Shown one piece after another: positions 1-8,741 of a stretch of DNA of 64,000 nt. The stretch lies in NCBI RefSeq assembly GCF_014211915.1, contig NZ_CP060040.1, forward strand, positions 372,001-436,000, in the 5' to 3' direction. Position 1 is the stretch's first letter, and every line of letters begins with the position of its first letter. A model generated the notes under the pieces. The model worked only from the letters and a program-made list of their open reading frames with translations, had not been told where the DNA came from and made no database searches. This stretch comes from Burkholderia cenocepacia. Its GTDB lineage: Bacteria; Pseudomonadota; Gammaproteobacteria; Burkholderiales; Burkholderiaceae. A program made the position numbers and the translations under genes.

Positions 1-1356
1 CGCGTGCTCGTCGCGGACAACGGGCCGCGCCAGCAGATCCTGATCTTCTCGAAAGGCGGCAACGGCTATGCGCCGTCGGGCACGCTCGGCGAGCGCGGCG
101 GCATTTTCGCGGGCCCGGTGCCGGGGCGGCCGGGCCCGCAGCGTTTCAACGGGCTGACCGGCGTCGGCGTCGACCGCGCGGGCAACATCTACGTATCGAT
201 GAACGGGATCGGGCCGCGCCACGACACGATCGGCGCGGGGCTCGGCGCGGTGCTGGAAAGCTACACGCCGGACGGCAAGCTGCGCTGGCAGGTGCAGGGG
301 CTGCTGTTCGTCGACGGCGCGTGGCTCGACCCCGCGCGGCCGAACAGCGTGTACACGGGCAACAAGCGCTTCGAGCTCGACCTGTCGAAGCCGCCGGGCC
401 AGGACTGGAAATACGTCGGCTTCCTGTCGAACCGCTTCAAGTATCCGGACGACCCGGTGTTCCACACGGATCAGTATCCGGGCATGCCGATCGCGCGGCG
501 CGTCGACGGGCGCACGTTCCTGTACCTGACCGACATGTACGCAGATCACCTCAAGATCTACCGGTTCGACGCGAAGCGCGACGGCGAGGTCGCGATTCCG
601 TCCGGCCTGATCGCAGGCCGTGCGCGGCCGGTCGACAAGGTGCCGAACAAGCCGCCGGGCGGCGACTGGCTGTGGCGCGACGCGAACGGCAACGGCCGGA
701 TCGATGCCGACGAGTCCGAGATCAACACGACGGGCAAGGCGAAGGCGGGCGGCTGGGGCTGGTGGGTCGACACGAAGGGCGACATCTGGCGCACGAGCGA
801 CGTGCGTGGCATCCACCGCTTCCAGTACGGCGGCGTCGACAAGGCCGGCAACCCGATCTATTCGTACGACAAGGTCACGACCTACCCGATGCCGCAGCCG
901 TTCACGCAGCTGCGCCGCGCGATCTACGAGCCGCAGACCGACACGCTGTACGTGACCGGCTACACGGCCGACGCGCCGCCGCAGCCGGGCATCAACAAGG
1001 AAGTGGGGCGCGTGCTGATCCGCTTCGACAAGTGGTCGACGGGCTCGCCGGTCGCGCGCTACCAGGTGGCGCTGCCGTGGAAGCTCGATGCGAAGCCGAT
1101 CTTCGACCTGATCGGGATCACGGTCGAGGGCCGCTACCTCTTCACGGTGGAGCCGGTCGGCAAGATCCACGTGTACGACAAGGAAACCGGCAAGGAAGTC
1201 GGCGTGATGAGCCCGGGCGCCGAGGTCGGCAAGGCGTCGGGCTGGGTCGACGTGCCGTTCGGCATCAGTGCGTTCCGGCGCGAGAACGGTGAGTACCTGG
1301 TGTTCGTCGAGGAAGACGCGCGCGGCAAGGTGCTCATGTACCGCTGGAAACCGTGA
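1..1356 (+). CDS. Beta-propeller-like protein of the exopolysaccharide cluster, 5' partial
   Basis: The reading frame is open at the left edge, so the true start lies outside the window; about 451 residues are visible. The protein has repeated glycine/aspartate-rich segments of the NHL or SMP-30 beta-propeller kind, for example VGVDRAGNIYVSMNG near the start and repeated aspartate-glycine turns. No membrane segment is visible in this part, and any signal peptide would lie in the missing N-terminus. It ends 46 bp before the flippase gene on the same strand, so it is probably in the exopolysaccharide operon. Its biochemical role is unknown; a carbohydrate-binding or processing role is only a guess from context. 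Confidence 0.6.
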   Translation, partial: RVLVADNGPRQQILIFSKGGNGYAPSGTLGERGGIFAGPVPGRPGPQRFNGLTGVGVDRAGNIYVSMNGIGPRHDTIGAGLGAVLESYTPDGKLRWQVQGLLFVDGAWLDPARPNSVYTGNKRFELDLSKPPGQDWKYVGFLSNRFKYPDDPVFHTDQYPGMPIARRVDGRTFLYLTDMYADHLKIYRFDAKRDGEVAIPSGLIAGRARPVDKVPNKPPGGDWLWRDANGNGRIDADESEINTTGKAKAGGWGWWVDTKGDIWRTSDVRGIHRFQYGGVDKAGNPIYSYDKVTTYPMPQPFTQLRRAIYEPQTDTLYVTGYTADAPPQPGINKEVGRVLIRFDKWSTGSPVARYQVALPWKLDAKPIFDLIGITVEGRYLFTVEPVGKIHVYDKETGKEVGVMSPGAEVGKASGWVDVPFGISAFRRENGEYLVFVEEDARGKVLMYRWKP

Positions 1357-1402
1357 CGGGCGGCGCGCCGTCGTCGGCGTCAACGTCACACAAGGCTAAA
1401 GC

Positions 1403-2869
1403 ATGGACAAAGGCATACTCAAGAACGTTTCGATCAACTTCATCGGGCTGATCCTGCCGACCTTCGTGTCGCTGGTGACCGTGCCCGCGTACATCCACGC
1501 GCTCGGCGTCGAACGCTACGGCGTCGTGAGCCTCGTGTGGACGCTGATCGGCTATTTCGGGATCCTCGATCTCGGGATGAGCATGGCCGCGCAGAACCAC
1601 ATCTCGAAGGCGCTCGCGAGCGGCAACGCCGACGAAAGCGCACGCGTGTTCTGGAGCGCGTTCTGGCTGAATCTCGGCACCGGCATCGCGGGCGGGCTGC
1701 TGATCTATTTCGGCGCGTTCGTCTACACCGCGTATTTCACGAAGGTATCGGCCGCGATGCAGCACGAGGTGTATCTCGCGCTGCCGTGGCTCGCGCTCGC
1801 GATTCCGCTCGCGAACGTGTCGTGGGTGTTCGCCGGCGCGATCAACGGCGCCGAACGGTTCGGCGTGTTCAACACGAACCAGACGATCGGCACGTTCCTG
1901 TTCCAGCTGCTGCCGCTCGCCGCCGCGTGGTGGATCGCGCCGAACCTGCAGACGGTGCTCGCCGCGGCCGTCGTCGCGCGGCTGATCGCGGCGGTGATGC
2001 TCGGGCAGGCCAGCATCAAGGTGCTCGGCATCCGCCGCATCGATCCGCCGCAGTGGGGCACCGCGAAAGGGCTGTTCAATTTCGGCGGCTGGATGCTGAT
2101 CGCGAGCACGACCAGCATGATCGCCGACACGCTCGACCGCGTGATGCTCGGCGCCGGCATGGGCGCGAAGTTCGTCACCTACTACACGGTGCCGCAGAAC
2201 CTCGTCACGCGCCTGAACATGCTGCCGAATGCGTTGGTGCGCACGCTGTTCCCGCGGCTGTCGGCGGTCGGCCGCGATCATGCGGATACCCTCGCGCGCC
2301 AGTCGCTCGAATTCCTGAACGGCGTATTCACGCCGGTCGGCATCGTCGCGATCTTCGCGCTCGCGCCGTTCCTCACGCTGTGGGTTGGCGCCGATCTCGC
2401 CGCGCATTCCGCGCCGGTCGGCCGCGTGCTGGTGATCAGCGTGTGGCTCGTCGGCCAGGCGAGCGTCACGCGCATCCTGATCCAGTCGCAGGTCAACCCG
2501 GCCCGCGCGGCATTCGCCGGGCTCGTCGAGATGCCGTTCTTCGTCGGCGGCCTGTGGTTCGGCATTCATCACTTCGGGCTGATCGGCGCGGCGGTGGTCG
2601 TCGCGGCGCGCGCGCTCGTCGACTACGGCGTGCTGCTGTACCTGTCGGCGATCCGGATGCGCGCGATCGTGCTCGACATGCTCGCCCATCTCGCCTTCCT
2701 GCTGGCGAGCCTGTTTCTGGCCCAAGCCTGGTCGGGGCTCGGCGAGTCGATCGGCATGTGCGCGGTCGTGCTGGTGCTGAACGTCGCGTGGTCGCTCACG
2801 ATGACGCCGGGATTGCGCGCACTCGTGCGCGACCTGTTTGTCCGTCTCAATGCGAGGAAAACCATATGA
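1403..2869 (+). CDS. bceQ: Wzx-type polysaccharide repeat-unit flippase
   Basis: This 488-residue protein consists almost entirely of hydrophobic helices, with the length and spacing of Wzx/RfbX flippases of the MATE-like polysaccharide transporter family. Such proteins move lipid-linked repeat units across the inner membrane before Wzy polymerisation. The ATG at 1403 opens directly into a membrane-compatible N-terminus (NVSINFIGLILPTFVSLVTV). The stop codon overlaps the start of the downstream glycosyltransferase gene in an ATGA, which indicates translational coupling. The order flippase, glycosyltransferase, acyltransferase, UDP-glucose pyrophosphorylase, acyltransferase matches my recollection of the bce-II cepacian cluster; the symbol rests on that synteny. 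Confidence 0.85.
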   Translation: MDKGILKNVSINFIGLILPTFVSLVTVPAYIHALGVERYGVVSLVWTLIGYFGILDLGMSMAAQNHISKALASGNADESARVFWSAFWLNLGTGIAGGLLIYFGAFVYTAYFTKVSAAMQHEVYLALPWLALAIPLANVSWVFAGAINGAERFGVFNTNQTIGTFLFQLLPLAAAWWIAPNLQTVLAAAVVARLIAAVMLGQASIKVLGIRRIDPPQWGTAKGLFNFGGWMLIASTTSMIADTLDRVMLGAGMGAKFVTYYTVPQNLVTRLNMLPNALVRTLFPRLSAVGRDHADTLARQSLEFLNGVFTPVGIVAIFALAPFLTLWVGADLAAHSAPVGRVLVISVWLVGQASVTRILIQSQVNPARAAFAGLVEMPFFVGGLWFGIHHFGLIGAAVVVAARALVDYGVLLYLSAIRMRAIVLDMLAHLAFLLASLFLAQAWSGLGESIGMCAVVLVLNVAWSLTMTPGLRALVRDLFVRLNARKTI

Positions 2870-5331
2870 ATCGCGATCTGGCGGAACACGCCGTCCTGAA
2901 TCTCGCCGCGGCCGATGCCGCCGTGGCCCACCCGGGCGACGCCGCGCTGCACCGCGCGGTGCCGGCCGAGCGCGCGGGCGCGCGGCAGCCGGCGCGTGCG
3001 CTGCGCGTGGCGATCGTCCACGACTGGCTCGTCACCTATGCGGGCGCCGAGCGCGTGCTCGAACAGATCGTCGCGTGCTTTCCCGACGCGGACCTGTTCA
3101 GCCTCGTCGATTTCCTCGACGACCGCGCATTCGTGCGCGGCAAGCCGGTGACGACGTCGTTCATCCAGAAGCTGCCGTTCGCCCGCACCAAGTACCGCAG
3201 CTACCTGCCGCTGATGCCGCTCGCGATCGAGCAGCTCGACGTATCCGAGTACGACCTCGTGATCTCGAGCAGCCACGCGGTCGCGAAGGGCGTGCTGACC
3301 GGGCCGGACCAGGTGCACATCAGCTATGTGCATTCGCCGATCCGCTATGCGTGGGACCTGCAGCACCAGTATCTGGAGCAGTCGAACCTCACGCACGGGC
3401 CGAAATCGCTGCTCGCGCGGATGATCCTGCACTACATCCGCAACTGGGACACGCGCACCGCGAACGCGGTGGACGGCTTCGTCGCGAATTCCGCGTTCAT
3501 CGCACGGCGCATCAAGAAGGTCTATCACCGCGACGCGGCGGTGATCTTTCCGCCGGTCGACGTCGACGCGTTCTCGCTGAACGCGGTGAAAGAGGATTTC
3601 TACCTGACCGCGTCGCGGATGGTGCCGTACAAGAAGATCGACCTGATCGTCGAGGCGTTTTCGCGCACGCCCGAGCGCAAGCTCGTCGTGATCGGCGACG
3701 GCCCCGAGATGCAGAAGATTCGCGCGAAGGCCGGCCCGAACGTCGAGATCATGGGCTACCAGCCGTTCGCGGTGCTGCACGACCGGATGCGGCGCGCGAA
3801 GGCGTTCGTGTTCGCGGCCGAGGAGGATTTCGGGATCTCGGTCGTCGAGGCGCAGGCGTGCGGCACGCCGGTCATCGCGTACGGCAAGGGCGGTGCGCTC
3901 GAAACCGTGCTCGACCCGCAATCGAACCTGAACCCGACCGGTCTCTTCTTCGACGAGCAGACGCCGCACGCGATCGTCGCGGCCGTCGACGATTTCGAGC
4001 GTGCGCCGCAGCGCTTCACGCCGGACGCGTGCCGCGCGAACGCGGAGCGCTTTTCCGCCGACACGTTCCGGCGGCGCTTTCTCGACTACGTGGAGCAGGC
4101 GTTGCCCGGTTCGACCGCGCAGCGCGGCACGGCCGCCCCGTTGCCGGCCGCGCGCGGCCCGGCGACGCTCGTGCTCGACCAGAGCGGCGTGCTCGGCGGC
4201 GCCGAGCTGTCGCTGCTCGAGATCATGAAACACATGCGCGCGAACGCCGACGTGCTGCTGTTCGCCGATGGTCCGTTCCGCGCGGCGCTCGACGAGATCG
4301 GTGCGCGCGTCGACGTGGTCGAGCAGGGTGCGCTCGCGGGCGTGCGCAAGCAGGGCGGCGTGTCGTTCGGCGCGGTGAAGCAGCTCGTGCGGCTGGTGCG
4401 CGACGTCGCCCGGCGCGCGCGCCGCGCCGAGGTAATCTACGCGAACACCCAACGCGCGATGGTGGTCGCCGCGCTCGCCGGGCGGCTCGCGCGCAAGCCG
4501 GTGGTCTGGCACCTGCGCGACATCGTCAGCACCGATCATTTCGGCGGCAAGCAGTTGAAGGCGATCAAGTATTGCGCGCGGCTCGGCGTCACGCGCGTGA
4601 TCGCGAACTCCGACGCTTCCGCGCAGGCGTTCCGCGCGCTGACGGGCTTCACGCCGCAGCACGTCGACGTCGTGTTCAACGGCATTTCGGCCGAACCGTT
4701 CGACGCGCTGGAAGGCGTGAGCCAGGCCGCGCTGCGCGCGCGCCTCGGGCTGCCCGCGGACGCATGGCTGGTCGGCTCGTTCAGCCGTCTCGCGCGCTGG
4801 AAGGGGCAGCACGTGCTGCTGGAGGCCGCCGCGCGGCACCCGGACATGCACGTGGTGCTGGTCGGCGCGCCGCTGTTCGGCGAGGACGACTATGCGGCGC
4901 AGCTGCACGAATACGTCGCGCAGCACGGGATGGACGAACGCGTGCATTTCCTCGGGTTCCAGCGCGACGTGGCCGCGTGCATGACGGCGGTCGACGTCGT
5001 CGCGCACACGTCGATCACGCCGGAGCCGTTCGGGCGCGTGATCGTCGAGGGGATGCTCGCGCGCCGGCCGGTCGTCGCGGCGCGGGCGGGCGGCGTCGTC
5101 GAGATCATCGAGGATGGCGACGACGGGCTGCTTTGCGAGCCGGGCAACGCGGCCGCGCTGGCCGATGCGCTGGCGGCGCTCAAGCGTGACCGCGCGCTGC
5201 GCGAGCGGCTCGTCGCGAGCGGGCGTGCGACCGCGGTGCGCCGGTTCGGGACCGAAACCTACGTGGAGCGGGTCGAGAAGATCCTCGCGGATACGGCGAA
5301 GGCCGCCAAGGCCGCGAACGCGAAGAAGTAG
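2866..5331 (+). CDS. bceR: Tandem two-domain GT4 glycosyltransferase
   Basis: The protein has 821 residues and starts at the ATG overlapping the flippase stop; a longer upstream extension of the frame would run inside the flippase gene. It holds two complete GT-B glycosyltransferase family 4 units. The first runs from about residue 46 to 405, with VAIVHDWLVTYAGAERV at its start and the sugar-nucleotide motif EEDFGISVVEAQACGTPV near residue 320. The second runs from about 430 to 815, with LDQSGVLGGAELSLLE at its start and PEPFGRVIVEGMLARRPV near residue 718. Most single GT4 enzymes have about 350-400 residues, so this is a fusion that probably adds two sugars in cepacian repeat-unit assembly. 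Symbol by synteny with bce-II. Confidence 0.88.
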   Translation: MNRDLAEHAVLNLAAADAAVAHPGDAALHRAVPAERAGARQPARALRVAIVHDWLVTYAGAERVLEQIVACFPDADLFSLVDFLDDRAFVRGKPVTTSFIQKLPFARTKYRSYLPLMPLAIEQLDVSEYDLVISSSHAVAKGVLTGPDQVHISYVHSPIRYAWDLQHQYLEQSNLTHGPKSLLARMILHYIRNWDTRTANAVDGFVANSAFIARRIKKVYHRDAAVIFPPVDVDAFSLNAVKEDFYLTASRMVPYKKIDLIVEAFSRTPERKLVVIGDGPEMQKIRAKAGPNVEIMGYQPFAVLHDRMRRAKAFVFAAEEDFGISVVEAQACGTPVIAYGKGGALETVLDPQSNLNPTGLFFDEQTPHAIVAAVDDFERAPQRFTPDACRANAERFSADTFRRRFLDYVEQALPGSTAQRGTAAPLPAARGPATLVLDQSGVLGGAELSLLEIMKHMRANADVLLFADGPFRAALDEIGARVDVVEQGALAGVRKQGGVSFGAVKQLVRLVRDVARRARRAEVIYANTQRAMVVAALAGRLARKPVVWHLRDIVSTDHFGGKQLKAIKYCARLGVTRVIANSDASAQAFRALTGFTPQHVDVVFNGISAEPFDALEGVSQAALRARLGLPADAWLVGSFSRLARWKGQHVLLEAAARHPDMHVVLVGAPLFGEDDYAAQLHEYVAQHGMDERVHFLGFQRDVAACMTAVDVVAHTSITPEPFGRVIVEGMLARRPVVAARAGGVVEIIEDGDDGLLCEPGNAAALADALAALKRDRALRERLVASGRATAVRRFGTETYVERVEKILADTAKAAKAANAKK

Positions 5332-5357
5332 CAGCCGGCGCGAGCCGGCGGGAAACG

Positions 5358-5399
5358 AGCCCCCATGCGGCGTTGCGCTGCGCGGGGGCTTCGCTTTTC
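5358..5399 (+). terminator. Hairpin after the glycosyltransferase gene
   Basis: AGCCCCC at 5358-5364 pairs perfectly with GGGGGCT at 5384-5390, with further G/C pairing possible inside, and TCGCTTTT follows. It lies 27 bp after the glycosyltransferase stop and is a plausible factor-independent terminator for the plus-strand operon. Confidence 0.6.
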
Positions 5400-5645
5400 G
5401 GCGGGCGAGGTGTCTGGCCCGGGCAAGCGGGCGGATTTGCGCCGCGAATCCGCGACGGGCGCGAGCGTAGCCGACCGTCATCTGAAACCAGGATCGGGGC
5501 CATCGGCAACGTGAAGCGGGCAGGCGACACCGTTGCAGTCGTGCCGCGGCAACCCCGCAGAGACGGCTTACGCGGGTCGTGGCGCGGTCGGAGAGCGGCA
5601 GGCTGCCGTTCCTTGTCGAACCGGCCCGCGACCGCGTGCCGGCCG

Positions 5646-5684
5646 TGAAAAAGCCCCCGCGCAGCGAGACGCCGCGCGAGGGCT
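5646..5684 (-). terminator. Rho-independent terminator of the acyltransferase gene
   Basis: On the minus strand an AAGCCC-start G/C-rich stem (from 5684) folds back on GGGGGCTT and is followed by a run of five T (5646-5650 on the plus strand reads as A). It sits 30 bp past the stop of the minus-strand acyltransferase gene. Together with the hairpin at 5358 it occupies the convergent 382-bp gap 5332-5713, where I see no other gene. Confidence 0.65.
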
Positions 5685-5713
5685 TCGAGACCGGACGGGC
5701 CGGCCGGCTTGTG

Positions 5714-6889
5714 TCAGACGGCCTGTTCGGGCGTCGAGGCGACGACGCGGGCGGCGCGGGTCGGCTTGAAGCTGGCCGACCACATCATCGCCGGTCGTTC
5801 GAACATCCGGTAGAACAGGTACGCGACCGGAATCGCGACGGCCATGAACGCGAACGACGGCCAGATCGACAGTTGCAGTTCGGAGTGGAACAGCACCGAG
5901 CCGAGGCAGACGAACAGCGGCAGGTGGACCAGGTACAGCGAGTAGCTGAAATCGCCGAACCAGCTCAGCACGCGCAGCGGTGGCGTCGGGCGCGGCGGGC
6001 GGGCGAGCGCGCGGTACAGGAAGCACGCGAAGCCGGCCGACCACAGCTGGAATGCGCCGTACTGGCCGACATGGAACGCGCCGCAGCCGGCGGCCAGCAG
6101 CACGGCGGCCACAACGTACCACGCGCGCGACGGCACGACGGCCGTGTCGCGTGACTGCTGCGCGCGCACGTCGGCGATCCATGCGCCGATCGTCCAGGAC
6201 AGCCAGTACGACGTGAAGAACTGCAGGTCGTGCCGTTCGAGCAGCCATGCCGACGCGACGTTGACGAGCGCGACCGCGGCCACGACGGCCGGCATGCCGA
6301 TGCGCCGGCGCAGCGCGAACAGCAGCGGATAGATCGCGTAGAACTGCACTTCGAGCGACAGCGTCCACAGCGCGCCGTTCGACCCGTACGTGTAGCCGGC
6401 GACGCCCTGCAGCGAGAACAGGTTCACGAGGAACGCGACTAGGCCGACGTCGCGAATCTTGTGGCTGACGGGCTCGATCTGCAGGCTGACCGCGTCGAGC
6501 GCGAGCGTGAACAGCAGCGCGGCCAGCAGCACCGGGTAGATGCGCGCGAAGCGGCGCACCCAGAAGTTCGGCGCGTCGAGCCGGTATGCGGGGTTCGCCG
6601 CGAGCTTGAGCGCCGCGTTGCGGTGGATGCAGTAGCCGCTGATCACGAAGAAGATCGGGACGCCGGCGGAGCCCCACGCGAACGGGAAGGTCAGGTAGCC
6701 GGCGATCACGCCCGGGCTGAGTGCATGACCGTAAGCATGATGGAAGCTCTGCATGCCGACCCAGACGACCTGGCGGCAGTGGAAATAGGCGACGAGCAGC
6801 GCCGCGAAGCCGCGCATCGCGTCGATCACGTGTTCCTTGTGATCGGCGACGGGCGGCGCGGCCAGAGACGATCCGCTGAAAGCTTGCAT
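5714..6889 (-). CDS. bceS: OafA/YrhL-type membrane acyltransferase
   Basis: This 391-residue integral membrane protein belongs to acyltransferase family 3. The N-terminal signature IDAMRGFAALLVAYFHC (about residues 22-38) carries the family histidine, and GVPIFFVISGYCIHRNAAL carries the conserved FFVISGY segment. Around ten hydrophobic helices follow. Such enzymes O-acetylate or otherwise acylate surface polysaccharides using acyl-CoA. It is transcribed against the flippase-glycosyltransferase operon but lies inside the same cluster. Cepacian is O-acetylated, which fits a polysaccharide acetyltransferase role; that assignment is inference from context. The ATG at 6889 leads straight into the family N-terminus. 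Confidence 0.85.
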   Translation of the reverse strand: MQAFSGSSLAAPPVADHKEHVIDAMRGFAALLVAYFHCRQVVWVGMQSFHHAYGHALSPGVIAGYLTFPFAWGSAGVPIFFVISGYCIHRNAALKLAANPAYRLDAPNFWVRRFARIYPVLLAALLFTLALDAVSLQIEPVSHKIRDVGLVAFLVNLFSLQGVAGYTYGSNGALWTLSLEVQFYAIYPLLFALRRRIGMPAVVAAVALVNVASAWLLERHDLQFFTSYWLSWTIGAWIADVRAQQSRDTAVVPSRAWYVVAAVLLAAGCGAFHVGQYGAFQLWSAGFACFLYRALARPPRPTPPLRVLSWFGDFSYSLYLVHLPLFVCLGSVLFHSELQLSIWPSFAFMAVAIPVAYLFYRMFERPAMMWSASFKPTRAARVVASTPEQAV

Positions 6890-7107
6890 GCGATTCGATT
6901 CCTTGCGACGGATGGACGGGAAGTTTCATCCAATCGTAATGCGCAAGAATTCGGTCAATGAATAAAAAAATCTCGCCCGGAAATATCGGTATTCCACATC
7001 ATGGATTTATCGCGACCCGAAAGCGGTTCGCCGAGGGGCGCGAATTATTTGCCGATTTTTTTCTGATAGTTTGAAAGCTCCAGTTGAGTGATGCAAGGAG
7101 CGGCAAG

Positions 7108-7251
7108 ATGGACATGCATTGGATCGCGAGCGCTGCAGTACTGCTGGTCATGGCCGTGCTGTCGGCGTACCGCGAGGCGCTGAAGAACGAACCGATCCGC
7201 CCGGGCCTCGAGCGGGGCGGCGTGCCCTATATCGAGGAATTCGAATCGTAA
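7108..7251 (+). CDS. 47-residue single-span membrane peptide
   Basis: A 48-codon frame begins with ATG at 7108, preceded by a good Shine-Dalgarno sequence (AAGGAG at 7095-7100, 7 nt spacing). It translates to a short N-terminus, a hydrophobic span (HWIASAAVLLVMAVLSAYRE), then a charged tail ending VPYIEEFES. Codon choice is G/C-rich at third positions while the DNA on both sides is AT-rich, which argues for real coding. It sits alone between the divergent acyltransferase gene and the UDP-glucose pyrophosphorylase gene. I do not recognise a family. A regulatory or assembly peptide of the polysaccharide machinery is possible but unproven. Confidence 0.6.
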   Translation: MDMHWIASAAVLLVMAVLSAYREALKNEPIRPGLERGGVPYIEEFES

Positions 7252-7481
7252 GAATTTGTATCTGGAAAATCGGTAATTTGTTTCTGCTTCGGCAATCGGT
7301 TCGGCAATATCGACCGGATTGAAGCGATTATATTTTTTCCGGAATAATTGGGCAATCAGTTCATATCGAAAATGAGCGGAGCGGAATTGGCAGTACCGTC
7401 GATTCTCGATATGCCGTTCGGAACACAATCGCGCCGGGTCGCGGGTCGACACGGCGCAGTCAACGCTATCAGGATGCGAAC

Positions 7482-8369
7482 ATGTTGAAAGTCACCAAGG
7501 CCGTGTTCCCCGTTGCCGGTCTCGGCACGCGGTTCCTCCCGGCAACGAAGGCGAGCCCGAAGGAAATGTTGCCCGTCGTCGACAAGCCGCTGATCCAGTA
7601 CGCGGTCGAGGAAGCGATCAACGCCGGTATCACCGAGATGATCTTCGTCACCGGGCGCAGCAAGCGCGCGATCGAGGATCATTTCGACAAGTCGTACGAG
7701 ATCGAGGCCGAGCTCGAGGCGCGCGGCAAGGAAAAGCTGCTCGAGCTCGTGCGCGGCATCAAGCCGAGCCACGTCAACTGCTTCTACGTGCGCCAGCCGG
7801 AAGCGCTCGGCCTCGGCCACGCGGTGCTGTGCGCGGAGAAGCTCGTGCACGGCGAGCCGTTCGCGGTGATCCTCGCCGACGACCTGCTGCACGGCGAACA
7901 GCCGGTGCTCAAGCAGCTCGTCGACGTGTTCGACCACTATCACAGCTCGGTGATCGGGGTCGAGACGATCCCGCGCGAGGACAGCCGCTCGTACGGCGTC
8001 GTCGAAGGCCGGGAGTGGGAAGAGGACATCATCAAGCTGTCGGGCATCATCGAGAAGCCGGCGCCGGAGGATGCGCCGTCGAACCTCGGCGTGGTCGGCC
8101 GCTACGTATTCATGCCGACGATCTTCGATCACCTGCGCAAGCTCAAGCCGGGCGCGGGCGGCGAACTGCAGCTCACGGATGCCGTCCAGTCGCTGCTCGC
8201 GAACGAACAGGTGCTCGCGTATCGCTACTACGGCACGCGTTTCGACTGCGGCAGCAAGCTCGGCTATCTGAAGGCCACCGTCGAGCTCGCGCTCCAGCAT
8301 CCGGAAGTGAGCCGCGAATTCGAGGCGTATCTGCGTACCTGCTTGCCCGCGCTGGCTGCCGTCGCTTAA
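7482..8369 (+). CDS. bceT: UTP-glucose-1-phosphate uridylyltransferase
   Basis: The 295-residue protein has the usual GalU length and the nucleotide-binding motif [18 protein letters not shown] at residues 13-30. Further family blocks are [31 protein letters not shown] and [13 protein letters not shown]. It makes UDP-glucose from UTP and glucose-1-phosphate in the cytoplasm, the precursor for UDP-glucuronate and UDP-galactose used in exopolysaccharide. Its place next to acyltransferases and glycosyltransferase genes points to the bce-II copy (bceT) rather than a housekeeping galU. A strong terminator follows the stop codon. Confidence 0.92.
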   Translation: MLKVTKAVFPVAGLGTRFLPATKASPKEMLPVVDKPLIQYAVEEAINAGITEMIFVTGRSKRAIEDHFDKSYEIEAELEARGKEKLLELVRGIKPSHVNCFYVRQPEALGLGHAVLCAEKLVHGEPFAVILADDLLHGEQPVLKQLVDVFDHYHSSVIGVETIPREDSRSYGVVEGREWEEDIIKLSGIIEKPAPEDAPSNLGVVGRYVFMPTIFDHLRKLKPGAGGELQLTDAVQSLLANEQVLAYRYYGTRFDCGSKLGYLKATVELALQHPEVSREFEAYLRTCLPALAAVA

Positions 8370-8413
8370 AGCGGCCGCGCGCTCCGTCGTTTCAGGTGGT
8401 GGTTGTTCCGTTG

Positions 8414-8445
8414 GCCCCGGCCGCTCGCGCGCCGGGGCTTTTTTG
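8414..8445 (+). terminator. Rho-independent terminator after the GalU-type gene
   Basis: GCCCCGGC at 8414-8421 pairs with GCCGGGGC at 8431-8438, followed by six T and then GTTTTT. It lies 45 bp after the stop codon. Confidence 0.85.
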
Positions 8446-8741
8446 TTTTTGCGGGCGCACGAGCAGGGTGCGCGACGTCTCGGTGTCGTGCCGCGAACGG
8501 GCGGCAGGCGGTGTCCCGCGCTGCGTGACGCGTACCGACGAGGCCGCGCGTCGCGCGTGAAACCGGTGCGGAAGCACGCGCCGCGTGACCGGAGCGGTGG
8601 AGGGGGTGCGCGGCATGCACGACACTCGCACGGGTGTCGCGCGATGACGCAGCGTCGGCTGCCATGCAGCCGGCCGTCGGGTGTCGCCGATATCGAAGCG
8701 TTCCCGTCCGGCTTGCGCCGTACGCCGCTTCCGCGTACCGC

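Noticed and set aside
2623..5481. A 952-codon open frame on the minus strand across the glycosyltransferase gene
   Set aside because: It is arginine-rich shadow sequence opposite a clear GT4-GT4 gene; high GC removes stop codons in the antisense frame.
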